A stretch of DNA of 64,000 bases from Pseudomonadota bacterium (GCA_021805865.1 JAJZDX010000007.1:1-64000); one strand, 5' to 3'. Counted from the stretch's first letter, positions 35,411-46,552 are shown. Notes: a model not told the origin generated them from the sequence alone. Program-made: numbers and translations.

Positions 35411-38218
35411 TCAGCTGCTCGAGCGTCCCAAGGCGGCCAGCAGATGCTTCGCCTTGCCCCGGGCATCGAACGGCTGCGGGCTGGAGAGGATCCGGGTGAG
35501 AATCTTGCGGGCCTCGGCCGCCCGGCCGCTCTTGGCGAGCGCATAGGCATAGTGGTAGGCGAGCTCCGGGTCCTTGGGAGCGAGCTTCACGGCCCGTGCG
35601 AGGTAGGGCAGCCCCTGGCTCTCCCGCCCCTGCTTCGTGAGGATCCACCCCAGGGTGTCGTTCACGCCGGGGGACTGGGGCGCGAGGCGATCGGCGCGCT
35701 CGGCGTAGACGCGCGCCTCGGGGTCGCCGCGCTTGCCGAGGAGCCAGGCGAGGTTGTTGAGCGCGACCGGGTCATCGGGCGCCTGCGCGACGACGGTCTT
35801 CAATTCCCGCTCCGCCTCGAGGGGCGCATGCGCCACCAGCAGGTAGTAATCGCCGAGCACGCCCCGTACGCGCCAGTCACCCGGTGCGCGCTTCAGCCAC
35901 TGCGTGAGCGGCTCGGCCGGATCGGCGAGGTGCGCGGCGAGCCGGGTCTGATAGAGCTTCACGGCCACCACCGGGCTCGGCTGAAGCCTCTGGGCCTCGC
36001 CGTAGGCGCTCAGGGCCGCCGCATCGTCCCCGAGCGCCCGCTCCACGTCCCCTCTCAGCGCGAGTGCCCCCGGATTGCGCGGCTGGGCCGCCACCAGCGC
36101 ATCGACGCGCGCGAGCGCGGCTTGGGCGCGATGCTCGCGCACATCGATCATCGAGCGCATGCCGACCACGGGCAGCCAGTGCGGCTTCAGCTTCCCGGCC
36201 TTGCGAAGCGAGTCGCGCGCGGCTACCGGCCGGTTGAGCGCGAGCTGGGCGCGGGCGCTTTCCAGCCAGTAGAGCGCATTGCCGGGCTGCAGCTGCGTGG
36301 CCTGGGTGAAGCGCTCGAGCGCGGCACCGTAGTGGTTGGCCTGCATCAGCAGCGCCCCGGCGTCCTCGACGACCGCGGCGTCTCCGGGACGCGCGGCAAT
36401 GGCCCGATCGAGGGCGCTGTTCGCCTGGCGCAGATCGCCCTGGGCGAGGGCCACCCGGGCAAGGGCGAACTGCACGCCGGTGAGGGTGCGGGCGTGCGGG
36501 GCCGCCTGCAGCACGGTGCGGGCCTGGGCGAAGGCGCGTGTGCGAAGGAGCATATCGGCGAGCGCGAGGCGCAGCGGCAGCGCCTGCGGATGCGCCGAGA
36601 CCGCCGCGGTGAGACGCCGCTCGGCGGCGGTCACATCGCCCTGGGCCACCTCCACGCGCGCCAGGTCCAGGAGCGAGCCCGCATCATTGGGGTCGAGGGT
36701 GAGTGCGCGGCGCAGGAGCGTGCGCGCCGGGCCGAGCTGGTTCTGCGAGACCTCGTAGGAGGCCGCGAGCGTGAGCATCGCGGGGTTTTCGGGCTGGGCG
36801 GCGAGGAGCGAGTCGACCTGTTGGCCGGCGGCCTGAGGCCCGCGGGTGGCGAGGAGCGCGGTGATCAGGAGCTTGTCGCGATACAGATCGGCGCTGTCGC
36901 GGGTCTTCTCGAGGAGCGAGAGCGCCTGCGGGGCCTTTCCGGAGCTCAGGTACACCGCGGCGAGATTGACCGCGGCGGCCTCCTCGTTCGGATGGGCGTG
37001 CTGCTCGCGCTCGAGCGCCTGCAGCAGCGCCCCGGAGTGGCCCGAGCGGCGGGCGGCGAGGCCGAAGAGCTTGAGCAGCTGCGGATCGAGGCCGGGGGCG
37101 GCCAGCGCCGGAGTGAGCACGCTCAACGCCTCGCCGGGCTCCCCGAGCTTCAGCTGCACTTCGGCGAGGAGCTTCCTCGCCTCGAGGTTGTCGGGAGTCT
37201 GGCTGACGACGTGCTCGAGCTGCTGCTGCGCCTGCTCGAGATCTCCCCGCTGCAGGAACACGGCGCCGAGCAGCATGCGGGCCTGCACGAAGCCCGGATC
37301 GCCGGCCACCACGCGCTCGAGCTCGGTGGTGCCGCTCAGCAGGTGCTTGCGCGCCAGCTTGATACGGGCATCGAGCAGATGCGTCTCGGGGGCCTCGGGC
37401 TCGAGGTGCGCCAGAGCGGCCTGGCTCTTGGCGGCGAGGGCCACCTCCCCGAGCGCGAGGCGCGACTCGGTGAGGCCGATCAGCGCCACCACGCGGTGCG
37501 TGATGGGCTCCGAGGGCTTCATGCGCTTCAGCGCCCCGGCGAGCGAGCGCTCGGCGCCCGGGTACTGGCCCAGCCACTCCTCGACCCGGCCCGCAAGCAG
37601 CAGGGGCTCGGGGGACCTCGGGTCGAGGCGGGCGGCCGCGTGCAGCCGCTTGAGCGCCTCCCCGAGCTTGCCCTCCTGGGCGAGGGAGGCGGCGAGCAGG
37701 TCCTCGGCTTCGACGGGAGGCGCTTGACCGGCGAGCACCGGCTTCAGCGTTTCGATCGCCTGGGCGGGGTTGCCGGTGTCGAGCTCGGCATGGGCGAGGA
37801 ACACCGTGCGCTCGGGCTCCTTCAGGTGCAGGGTGTGGTGCGCGAGCGCGGCGAGCAGGGTCTTCGCCTCTCCGGTGGAAAGCCAGATGCGCGCGCGCAG
37901 CCTCTCGACCTCGGCGCCCTTCGCGCCGGCGGCAAGCGCATGCCGGAGCGCCGATTGCGCCCCATTGCGGTCAGCGGCATCGAGCGACAGCCGCGCGAGC
38001 AGCAGCCAGGCCTGGGTATCGTGCGGGTCCTTGCGCAGGACGGTCTTCAGGTCGAAGGCCGCATCCTGCCACTCCCCCGAGCGCATCTCCCGCCGTGCCC
38101 GCTCGATGCGGTAGTGGTTCGTCAGGAAAGCGCCACATCCGGACAATGCGAGCGTGGCGAGGAGAACGCCAATCGTACCCGCCCGCGCCGGACTGACGCC
38201 GAGCCAATTCCTCATCAT
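35411..38218 (-). CDS. prsT: PEP-CTERM system TPR-repeat lipoprotein PrsT
   Basis: About 935 residues. I use the ATG at 38218, because GGAG lies six bases before it, rather than the TTG at 38230. A lipobox is visible in LLATLALSGCGAFL. The rest is more than 20 tetratricopeptide-like helix pairs rich in Ala, Leu and Arg, such as DTQAWLLLARLSLDAADRNG and DPVALNNLAWLLGKRGDPEA. Its length and position agree with PrsT of exosortase-A loci. It is probably an outer-membrane-anchored scaffold for assembly or secretion of the polymer. It starts in a TGATG overlap with a small ORF at 38218-38358. Confidence 0.92.
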   Translation of the reverse strand: MMRNWLGVSPARAGTIGVLLATLALSGCGAFLTNHYRIERARREMRSGEWQDAAFDLKTVLRKDPHDTQAWLLLARLSLDAADRNGAQSALRHALAAGAKGAEVERLRARIWLSTGEAKTLLAALAHHTLHLKEPERTVFLAHAELDTGNPAQAIETLKPVLAGQAPPVEAEDLLAASLAQEGKLGEALKRLHAAARLDPRSPEPLLLAGRVEEWLGQYPGAERSLAGALKRMKPSEPITHRVVALIGLTESRLALGEVALAAKSQAALAHLEPEAPETHLLDARIKLARKHLLSGTTELERVVAGDPGFVQARMLLGAVFLQRGDLEQAQQQLEHVVSQTPDNLEARKLLAEVQLKLGEPGEALSVLTPALAAPGLDPQLLKLFGLAARRSGHSGALLQALEREQHAHPNEEAAAVNLAAVYLSSGKAPQALSLLEKTRDSADLYRDKLLITALLATRGPQAAGQQVDSLLAAQPENPAMLTLAASYEVSQNQLGPARTLLRRALTLDPNDAGSLLDLARVEVAQGDVTAAERRLTAAVSAHPQALPLRLALADMLLRTRAFAQARTVLQAAPHARTLTGVQFALARVALAQGDLRQANSALDRAIAARPGDAAVVEDAGALLMQANHYGAALERFTQATQLQPGNALYWLESARAQLALNRPVAARDSLRKAGKLKPHWLPVVGMRSMIDVREHRAQAALARVDALVAAQPRNPGALALRGDVERALGDDAAALSAYGEAQRLQPSPVVAVKLYQTRLAAHLADPAEPLTQWLKRAPGDWRVRGVLGDYYLLVAHAPLEAERELKTVVAQAPDDPVALNNLAWLLGKRGDPEARVYAERADRLAPQSPGVNDTLGWILTKQGRESQGLPYLARAVKLAPKDPELAYHYAYALAKSGRAAEARKILTRILSSPQPFDARGKAKHLLAALGRSSS

Positions 38219-38358
38219 CAGTTTCTCCAACAGGCGCAGTGGGCAGCCGTCTCGAGCCGCATGCGGGGGCCGGAACGGTGCGTGCCGGCCTCGAGCGCGG
38301 GGGGAGAGGATACCGGCTGACCGAAGAACGCGCCAATTCCGTAGCCGATCAGGGACAT
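38218..38358 (-). CDS. Possible 46-residue ORF coupled to prsT
   Basis: An ATG at 38358, preceded by a G-rich ribosome-binding-like run, opens a 46-codon frame (MSLIGYGIGAFFGQPVSSPP...). Its TGA overlaps the prsT ATG as TGATG. The layout suits translational coupling, but the peptide has no known domain and the region is very G+C-rich, where chance ORFs are common. The rest of the gap up to 38675 shows no gene. Confidence 0.3.
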   Translation of the reverse strand: MSLIGYGIGAFFGQPVSSPPALEAGTHRSGPRMRLETAAHCACWRN

Positions 38359-38675
38359 ACCGCCCCCCGGGCCGAGTGTTGTGGGGGAGGATGCTACCAG
38401 CTTGGCGGGGAGAGCGTCCTGGAAAGCCGACCCGGGGGGGGCAACGCTACGCGCGCGTGGCGCCGGGAGGCAGGAACTGCTTCGCAGTCCGAGCGCGGGC
38501 CGTGCCCCGGGCCGCGCCCGGGCCTCGATGCGGCTCGAGCCTGGGCGCGCATCGGGCCGGGCGCTTTCTTGTTCGGGAACTCGGGTCGGTCTGCCCTGCC
38601 CGACCCCTCCTCGGGGCAGCGCGTGCGCATCCTCCGCGGGGCCCTGGATCCCGGGCCGGGGGAGCGCTGTGCCGA

Positions 38676-39356
38676 TCAGCTGATGGTCGTGCTCGCGACG
38701 TTCGAGAGGCCGCTTTCGGCCCCGGAGGTGGTGTAGGCGGTCACCGCGAAATACCAGGTGCCGGCGGTGAGCCCGCTGATGACGTAGTTGGTGAGCCCGA
38801 TGTTCGTCACCTGAACCTTCTGGGTGAGCGAGGTGGCGCTCGTGCCGTAGAAGATGTAGTAGCCGGCGAGATTGGTCAGGGTCGAGCCGTTGGTATTGGT
38901 GGTCGGCGGCATCCAGGATACATCGGCGCTGGTGCCGCTGGAGTTCGCCTCCGCCACCGTGATCGTGAACGCCGGGAGCGTGGCCGTCGACTGCCCGTCG
39001 CTCGCCGTGATCACGATGTCGGCGTAGGTGCCGGCATCGCCCGCCTGGGGCGTGCCGGAGAGCTGGCCCGTGCTCGCATTGAAGCTCGCCCAGCGCGGGG
39101 GGTTCTCGATACTGAAGGTGACCGTGCCGCTCGCATGGCTCACCGAGGGCGTGAAGCTGTAGGCCTGGCCGGATGAGACGGCGCCCTGGGGCGTGCCCGC
39201 GACCGACAGCTGCGTGCTCTTGTTGGAGAGCTGCGCCGCGGGCGCGGAGGCGAGCGAGGACGTCGAGGTAGCACTCGATCCTCCTCCGCCACAGCCCGCC
39301 AGCGCCATCATCATCAGCGCCGCGCAACTAGCGGTTGGGATCGACACTGCACGCAT
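38676..39356 (-). CDS. Lipoprotein with putative Ig and fibronectin type III domains
   Basis: A 226-residue lipoprotein. The signal and lipobox are ALMMMALAGCGGGGSS. A putative-Ig (cadherin-like) domain lies at about 45-135 (YSFTPSVSHASGTVTFSIEN, then FNASTGQLSGTPQAGDAGTY). A fibronectin type III domain follows at about 145-225 (ADVSWMPPTTNTNGSTL, LAGYYIFYGTSATSL, SGLTAGTWYFAVTAYTTSG). These are binding or adhesion folds, so it may contact the polymer at the outer membrane. A near-consensus sigma-54 promoter lies about 100 bases upstream (39461-39476), so PrsR may control it. Confidence 0.85.
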   Translation of the reverse strand: MRAVSIPTASCAALMMMALAGCGGGGSSATSTSSLASAPAAQLSNKSTQLSVAGTPQGAVSSGQAYSFTPSVSHASGTVTFSIENPPRWASFNASTGQLSGTPQAGDAGTYADIVITASDGQSTATLPAFTITVAEANSSGTSADVSWMPPTTNTNGSTLTNLAGYYIFYGTSATSLTQKVQVTNIGLTNYVISGLTAGTWYFAVTAYTTSGAESGLSNVASTTIS

Positions 39357-39460
39357 GACCCTCGACTCCTCGCCCGGGGCGCCGCCCTCGGGACTTGGCG
39401 CTCTGCCACACCGCCGCGCTGCAGTCCGGGGGAGGATCTGCGGCGGCCCGGGAGGGCATA

Positions 39461-39476
39461 AGCAACTTGCGTGCCG
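39461..39476 (-). promoter_or_regulatory. Sigma-54 promoter for the Ig/Fn3 lipoprotein gene
   Basis: On the minus strand the sequence is CGGCACGCAAGTTGCT. It matches the -24/-12 consensus (YTGGCAC, five bases, TTGCW), with GG and GC ten bases apart. Transcription would start near 39450, about 95 bases before the start codon. The sigma-54 activator PrsR is encoded nearby at 40727. Confidence 0.75.
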
Positions 39477-39972
39477 AATTCAAAAATCATCCATGAATCA
39501 ACGTATTGGGAGCGCACGACCGGTGTTATGTCGCCACGCGGGAACGCGGGATGTCTGCCCGTGCAGACGCAATGCTGATGGGGCACCGTCGAAGGGTGGT
39601 GCAAGAGGCTGAATTTCAGGTGAAATCCCTACTGTCGCGGTTACGCTGCCGAAGGCCGTCAGCAGGTGACCAAGAGTGTCACTCCGTGATGGGCGGCCGG
39701 AACCCGCGCGGCCCGATCCAACATAACACGTGCGCATGCGACAGAATACGCGCCGAGGTGACAGAATATATTTTCGCCATTGCCCGCCGCATGGGCCGCG
39801 CGGCTGCGAAATGTCAATGCGCGCCCCGGCATGAGCTTTCGCGCGTAAGTTCCCGTGGAATATGTTATGACGCCATCTTGCGACAGTCCTAACCCCGCGA
39901 TAGACTGCCGTCCACTAAGGATCCCAAGAGCCCGCGAGCACACAACAGGGATCCCGAGGCGATACCGCCCTT
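39477..39972. other. Intergenic region, no gene recognised
   Basis: About 500 bases of lower-quality coding potential lie between the divergent lipoprotein gene and the PEP-CTERM gene at 39973. I find no -24/-12 element reading toward 39973 and no terminator. Short open frames here look like chance. Confidence 0.4.
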
Positions 39973-40680
39973 ATGAAGGCCAAAACTCTCCGGCCGTTTT
40001 TGATCGTACTGCTGTTCGGCTTTTTATCGGCGAGCGGATGGCTGACCTTTAGCGGCGGTGCGCATCACGCGAGCGCCCCTGCCCTCCTCGGCGCCAACCC
40101 CCGAGCAGGTACGGCCGCGCACCGGCCCACGGCCGGCTCGGCCGGCTCAGCCGGACAGGAGCGCCCGGGGTCCGCCGTGCCCTCCGCTGCCGCTCTGTAC
40201 GCGCAGTCCGCAGCCCCGGGCACGCCCCTCCCTGCAGGAACGGCCCCACACGGGACGTCGGGCGATCCGGCCTCCGCGGCCCATCGGCCGGCCGAGCCCG
40301 GGGCGGGCCCTGCGATCCTCATCGCGGCGGATGACGCCTACGATCCCGGGGTGGGGTTCGGTGAGCTCGGCAGTGCGGGCGCCTTGCCGGCCGCGGATGC
40401 TTCCAATCCCCGCGGAGGCCGGCCGGATTCCGGTGGGGGCTCCGCTTCGGGCCGCTCGGGCTCGGGCGGCAGCGGCACGAGCAGTCTGCTCGACCCGCCG
40501 GGGGCGACCGGCGGCGGCTCGAGTGCCGGTGGCGGTGGTGGTGGTGGTGGTGGTGGTGGCGACCCCGCCGGCAGCAACGGCAATCATCAGGTGACCGTGC
40601 CGGAGCCTTCCACGCTCGCGTTGTTCCTCGCCGGGACGGCGGCGCTCGGCTTCGCGCTGCGGCGGCGCCTGAGCGGCTGA
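39973..40680 (+). CDS. PEP-CTERM protein, Gly/Ser/Ala-rich
   Basis: A 235-residue exported protein with an N-terminal signal or anchor helix (LRPFLIVLLFGFLSASGWL). A low-complexity Ala/Gly/Ser/Pro-rich body follows. It includes an uninterrupted glycine tract near 185-197 encoded by tandem GGT codons (about 40530-40560). The C-terminus is VTVPEPSTLALFLAGTAALG followed by FALRRRLSG: the PEP motif, a membrane helix and a basic tail recognised by exosortase. It is a likely cargo for XrtA. No known enzymatic domain is seen. It converges on prsR. Confidence 0.85.
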   Translation: MKAKTLRPFLIVLLFGFLSASGWLTFSGGAHHASAPALLGANPRAGTAAHRPTAGSAGSAGQERPGSAVPSAAALYAQSAAPGTPLPAGTAPHGTSGDPASAAHRPAEPGAGPAILIAADDAYDPGVGFGELGSAGALPAADASNPRGGRPDSGGGSASGRSGSGGSGTSSLLDPPGATGGGSSAGGGGGGGGGGGDPAGSNGNHQVTVPEPSTLALFLAGTAALGFALRRRLSG

Positions 40681-40726
40681 GCCGGACTCTTTACGCGGCT
40701 GCGCTCGCGGTCGCGCATGGGCCGGG

Positions 40727-42071
<1,345 letters not shown>

Positions 42072-42091
<20 letters not shown>

Positions 42092-44159
42092 TCTTCAGTC
42101 CTTCTCCTTCCGTTCTCGACAGCGCAGGCGCGAGCGGCAGGCGCAGGGTGAATCGCGTGCCGCGTCCCGGGCGGCTCTCGACCTCGATGCTGCCGCCGCA
42201 TTTGCGCACGAACTCGCGCGCCTGGTAGGCGCCGATACCGAAGCCCTTCTCCCCCTTGGTGGTCTCGAAGGGCGCAAACAGCTTGTGGCGCACGAACTCC
42301 TCGTCCATGCCGCAGCCGGTATCGGCCACCTCGATGAGCGCCTGCTGAGCCGAGGTTTGCGCCCGTACGGTAACCGATCCCTGCGCCGGTGTCGCCTCCT
42401 GGGCGTTGCGGATCAGGTGCTCGAGCACCTGCAGCAGGCGCTCGCGATGGAGCACGACCTCGCCGCGCTCGCGCACCTCGAGTGTCGGGCGCGGCTGCCC
42501 CGGGCAGCGCCGGATCGCCTCCGCGCAGAGCTCGGCCACCTCCACGCGATGGGTCTGCTCGGTGAGCACGCCGCTGCGCAACTCGTCCATCAGGCGCGTC
42601 ATGCGCTTCACGGAGTTGTCGATCGTCAAGATCGCATCGTCGAAGAATTCCGGGTTGCCGCGGTGGCGCGCGGCGTTCTGCACCACGAGCGCCTGTTGGG
42701 CGATCAGGTGCCGCAAGTCGTGCATCAGCACCGCCGAGAGCCGGTTCAGCGCCTCGAACTGATGGGCCTCGGCCAGGCGCTTGGCGGCCTGCTCGAAGGC
42801 GAGGTAGCTCGCGACCTGCCGTCCCGCGGCCTTGAGCAGGTCGAGCTCCTCCCAGGAGAGCCTCATCGCGGCGAGCGGCTGGGCGATGAGGACGAACCCG
42901 ACCATCGCGCTCTCGCAGATGAGCGGCACCACCAGCCACAGCCGGGCGTTCTCGAGCATCCACGCGGGCGGGACCGGCACGGGCTTGCCGCGCCGGGGGC
43001 CGCGCACCTCATCGAGGTCGCAGATCCACTCGTTGTGCAGCAGGTACTCGAAGAACTCCCCCTGGCCGCTCTCGTGCGGTGCCGAAGGCGGAGCGAGATC
43101 CCCGCCCGCGGGTGCGAAGCCGCCCTCGGTGTCCTTCAGCCACAGCCCCCCGTACGGGGAGCTCATGAAGCCCGCCATGACCTTGGCGATGCGCTCGTAG
43201 ATCGGCGTCTCCCCGCCGACCGAGAGCGCGCGCGTGAGCTTCTGCCACTCCCGGCGATAGTCGTAGCGATAGGGGAAGAGGTACTTGGCGAGGGTCACCC
43301 GCGACCAGGCGCGAAACTGCTCCGACAGCGCCGCCACCACCAGCACCAGAGCGCCGGCGGCGAGGAAGAGCATCTGGCCGGCCGCCCCCCAGGAGCCCCC
43401 GAGCCGGCGGATGAGATAGCTCCCCACCGCCATGACGAACGCATACAGCGCCGCCCCGAGGAGCGTCGCGCTGAAGAACACGATGCGGGGCGAGAGAAAG
43501 GCCGCCGACTCCCACTCCTCGATGCGGCTGAAGGCGACCGCGAGCAGGCCCGCGAGCACGGCGTCCACGATGCCGCGATCCGCCCAGAAGACATTCGCCA
43601 GGCTGCCTCGCAGCATGCCGATGGAGAAGAACCCCAGGTCCCAGGCGAAGAGCGCACCGAGAGCCAGCCACACATACTTCAGCGCCCAGCGCTGGGTCGA
43701 GCGCGTGTTGCGCGCCGCCTGCTCCACCAGCACCAGGCCGCCGATCGAGAGCAGGAATCCCCCCCACAGCCAGTAGCGCTCGATCAGCCTCGAGATCCCC
43801 GGATGGCCCGGCCAGAGCGTGAGGCCACCGGCCACGATGACCACCCCCACCAGCACGGCGAGGCCCTGCTGCACGGCGCGGGTGGTAGCCGATGTGCCGG
43901 CCCCCCGCAGACAGCGCACAAGCACCAGCATCCAGGCGAGATCGCGCAGGTACTCGACCGTGATCGCAAGGCCCGCCTGGATGGGCGCCCCGGCCGCCTG
44001 CGCGGCGAGCAGCCCCGCCCAGCCGAGCTGGGCGGCGATCGCCACGGCGAACCCCGAGCCCGCCAGGCGCCGCCGCCAGAGCGTGAGGCACACCCCGAGC
44101 AGCCCCGCATAGGCGGCGGCACAGAGAAGGTAGCCCAGCGCGACGCGATCGTAATGCAC
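42072..44159 (-). CDS. prsK: Membrane sensor histidine kinase PrsK
   Basis: A 695-residue protein with a GTG start at 44159. The N-terminal third has about nine membrane helices (1-275), matching the large membrane sensor of PrsK. A GAF-like domain follows (about 310-460). The kinase core has NRLSAVLMHDLRHLIAQQ with His480, LIRNAQEATPAQGSV (N box), VADTGCGMDEEF and GEKGFGIGAYQAREF (G boxes). It should phosphorylate PrsR, whose gene starts 20 bases before the prsK stop. The signal sensed is unknown. Confidence 0.95.
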
Positions 44160-44257
44160 GGGCGGGAGAGTAGCGGGATTTGCCGGTCAGTTGGGGCTCA
44201 GCGTCCGCGGTCGCTCGGAATCTGCGATCGGCTGCGCGGCGGGCGCTGGGAAGTGTG

Positions 44258-44284
44258 GGCGGGCGGGCGCAACGCCCGCCCGCC
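44258..44284. terminator. Strong G+C hairpin between the NHL gene and prsK
   Basis: A perfect stem of 12 pairs (left arm 44258-44269, right arm 44273-44284) with a three-base loop sits in the 132-base gap after the NHL lipoprotein gene. No T-run follows on either strand, so it is not a classic intrinsic terminator. It could still limit read-through into prsK. Confidence 0.45.
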
Positions 44285-44291
44285 ACAAGGG

Positions 44292-45872
44292 CTACGGAGC
44301 GAGCTCGACGATCGTCTTGCTGCCGAAATCGCCCACGTACAGGTCGTCCAGATTGCCGGTGGAGGTGCCCACCGAAATGCCCCAGGGACCATTGAACGCA
44401 TAGATCTTATTGGTGGTGCCGTTCGTCGGGTCAGCCGAGGCCGCCACCGTAGTGACCACCCCTTGCGGGGAGACCTCCCGGATGGCGTTATTGAGGTTGT
44501 CGGCCACGTATACATTGCCTGCGGAGTCCACCGCCACACCCATGGGGTCCTCGAACTCCGCAGCCGTTCCCGTACCATTCAGATAACCGGCGGTACCCGT
44601 AGTGGCGCCGGAGCAGGTTCCGCCCCCCCCGGCCAGGATCGAGACCGTGTCGTTCGTGCCGACCGAGGTGACCTCGCGGATCACGCTGTTGTTGGCGTCT
44701 GCCACGTACAGGTTGCCCGCGGAATCCACGGCGATGCCCGTAGGATCGTCGAACTCCGCGCTCGGCCCGTTGCCTTCGACGCAACCGGCCACGGTCGAGC
44801 CCGCCACCACGGACACCGTACCCGTCGAGGCGATCTCGACGATCTCGTTGTGCCCGGAGTCGGTCGCGAACACATTGCCCTGGGAGTCGACCGCCACACC
44901 TTTGGGACTGAGGAAGGTATGCGAGCTACCCAGCGTGTTCACCGCGCCGGAGGACTTGACGATCTCGAGAATGTCGTTACCCCCGGAGTTGGCGACATAT
45001 ACGTTGCCCGCGGAATCCACGGCGATGCCGTAGGGACTGGAGAACGTATAGGTGCTTGCCAGCTCCGTCGCCACACCACCGGAGATCTCGTAGATCTTGC
45101 TGGCGCTGGTGTCGGCCACGAATATGTCCCCGGAAGAATCCACCGCCACGCCGGTAGGACCTTGGAGCGTGGCGCCCGTCATCGTGACCGTGCTGGCGCT
45201 TGCCGTGTCCGCTGTGCAAGTCAGGTCCTCGCCCGTCACGTTCTGCGCGACTGTCCCGGAGAAGTCACCGGAGTTCTGCGTGCACGTCTCCCAGCCCGGC
45301 TGCTGGCTGATGAAGCTCGCCAGGATGCTGCTGCCGTAGGGCACACTGGAATCCGTGTACGAGGCGGAGCCCGAGGCCGCCCCCGCCACCGACAGCACCT
45401 GTCCGCCCGTATAGAACTGCAGCTTCAGGCCCGCGGACGTAAGTCCGGTGGCGCTGCCCGTGATGGTGTAGGTGTTCGCCGTGCACGCCACGCTGACGTT
45501 GCTGACATTGGCACTCGAGATCGTGCCCGTGTTCGAGGAGGGTGTGCAGGTCTCTCCCGTGGGCTGAGTCGCCACGGTCACGTCGTACGCGGCGCCGTTC
45601 GCGAGCATCGTGGTGAAGGTGAACGAGCTTTGTCCGTTGTTCACCGTGAGGTTGTTGCCGCCGTTGTCCTCGAGTACGAGGCCCGAGGCGCTCAGGCCGC
45701 TGATGGAGCCACCGACACTGTAGGTGGTGGGGCTGCTCCCTCCGCCGGAGCTGCTGCTGCTACTGCCACTGCTCCCGCTGCTGCCACCGCCGCCGCAGGC
45801 CGTGAGAGCGAGGCTGGCGAGCGCGCAGAGCATCCAGCGCGCGGCGCTGAATCCGACACGATGAGTACGCAT
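44292..45872 (-). CDS. NHL-repeat lipoprotein
   Basis: A 526-residue lipoprotein. The lipobox is CALASLALTACGGGG, followed by a Ser/Gly linker. Residues about 50-230 contain two similar beta-domains (YSVGGSISGLSASGLVLEDN and YTITGSATGLTSAGLKLQFY), each ending in cysteine-bearing TC-type segments. From about 235 on, NHL repeats form a beta-propeller, each with the pattern PTGVAVDSSGDIFVADT, PYGIAVDSAGNVYVANS and so on, about six units. It probably faces the outer surface and binds protein or glycan. Its stop is close to prsK on the same strand, with a hairpin between. Confidence 0.88.
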   Translation of the reverse strand: MRTHRVGFSAARWMLCALASLALTACGGGGSSGSSGSSSSSSGGGSSPTTYSVGGSISGLSASGLVLEDNGGNNLTVNNGQSSFTFTTMLANGAAYDVTVATQPTGETCTPSSNTGTISSANVSNVSVACTANTYTITGSATGLTSAGLKLQFYTGGQVLSVAGAASGSASYTDSSVPYGSSILASFISQQPGWETCTQNSGDFSGTVAQNVTGEDLTCTADTASASTVTMTGATLQGPTGVAVDSSGDIFVADTSASKIYEISGGVATELASTYTFSSPYGIAVDSAGNVYVANSGGNDILEIVKSSGAVNTLGSSHTFLSPKGVAVDSQGNVFATDSGHNEIVEIASTGTVSVVAGSTVAGCVEGNGPSAEFDDPTGIAVDSAGNLYVADANNSVIREVTSVGTNDTVSILAGGGGTCSGATTGTAGYLNGTGTAAEFEDPMGVAVDSAGNVYVADNLNNAIREVSPQGVVTTVAASADPTNGTTNKIYAFNGPWGISVGTSTGNLDDLYVGDFGSKTIVELAP

Positions 45873-46008
45873 GGTGCCCTCCTTCAGGCATGCGAATCGA
45901 GACAGGGTGCGGCCCGCGATAGTGCCATGGACGCCCCCCGTCCGTAGCGCCGCGCATCCGAAATGTCGAAATCTTTGACAGCGTTCTCGATGCGGCGGCG
46001 GACAACGC

Positions 46009-46042
46009 CAGATTAGGTTAACCCGCAGCAGATTAGGTTAAC
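46009..46042. repeat. Two 14-base direct repeats 20 bases apart (possible activator site)
   Basis: CAGATTAGGTTAAC occurs at 46009-46022 and again at 46029-46042. The spacing of 20 bases is about two helical turns. It lies 75-110 bases upstream of the orphan sigma-54 promoter at 46116, where an activator such as PrsR would bind. I did not find the same sequence near the other promoters. Confidence 0.5.
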
Positions 46043-46115
46043 ACAGCTGAATCCATGCTGAATGTCGCCAACGTAAGACGTTGATTTCAGAGGAGACCCA
46101 AAGTTGTCCTCCACA

Positions 46116-46131
46116 TGGCATGTGCCTTGCA
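46116..46131 (+). promoter_or_regulatory. Sigma-54 promoter with no clear downstream gene
   Basis: TGGCATGTGCCTTGCA fits the -24/-12 consensus with the required ten bases between GG and GC. It would start transcription near 46143, reading toward 46174-46515, where I recognise no intact gene. It could drive a decayed PEP-CTERM gene, a leader or a small RNA. Confidence 0.65.
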
Positions 46132-46173
46132 TCGAGCGGTGTCGTCCGACACGAATCATGGACCTGAAAGACT

Positions 46174-46515
46174 GTGCATCATGACTCGCTCATCGAGATA
46201 CCACGCAGCCTCACCGTGGCTGCCGGCCTGTTGGGGCCTGCTGCGGCCGAAGCCAACACTCCAACGCCGTGCGGGGCAAGACCCGCATGGCACGGGAACC
46301 CGATGCGCCGGCCGTGCTTGCCGCAGTCCTCACCCGGGTGGACCTGGCGATGGCTCGCGTGCAGCGGCGCACGCAAGAGCGACCTGCCTGACTCCCGGAA
46401 CGGCATTCCGAAAGCCACCTTCGAGGAGCACTCTTCTCAATTAGATCCGGATCCGATCGTCGATAATTTTTACACTCCAGGCGATCGTTCGGTTGGTTTT
46501 CACATAACTAGTTGA
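46174..46515 (+). other. Weak open frame, possible relic of an exported protein gene
   Basis: A 113-codon frame runs MHHDSLIEIPRSLTVAAGLL, then GPAAAEANTPTP, which faintly resembles a decayed signal peptide. The remainder is Arg/Pro-rich, as chance frames are in this composition, and there is no PEP-CTERM tail. It lies between an orphan sigma-54 promoter and that of the next PEP-CTERM gene. I treat it as a probable relic, not as a gene. Confidence 0.25.
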
Positions 46516-46536
46516 TATACATGAATTTATTGAATA

Positions 46537-46552
46537 TGGCATTTTTCTTGCT
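46537..46552 (+). promoter_or_regulatory. Sigma-54 promoter of the PEP-CTERM gene at 46595
   Basis: TGGCATTTTTCTTGCT matches the -24/-12 consensus, with GG and GC ten bases apart. Transcription would begin near 46563, leaving an untranslated leader of about 32 bases that contains a GGGAG-type ribosome site. Confidence 0.8.

Noticed and set aside
35384-38320. Plus-strand frame of 978 codons opposite prsT
   Set aside because: It is Arg/Gly-rich, lies entirely antisense to the TPR lipoprotein PrsT, and shows no domain.
40530-40560. Tandem GGT run as a possible phase-variation tract
   Set aside because: The unit is three bases, so changes in number only alter the glycine count and cannot switch the frame.
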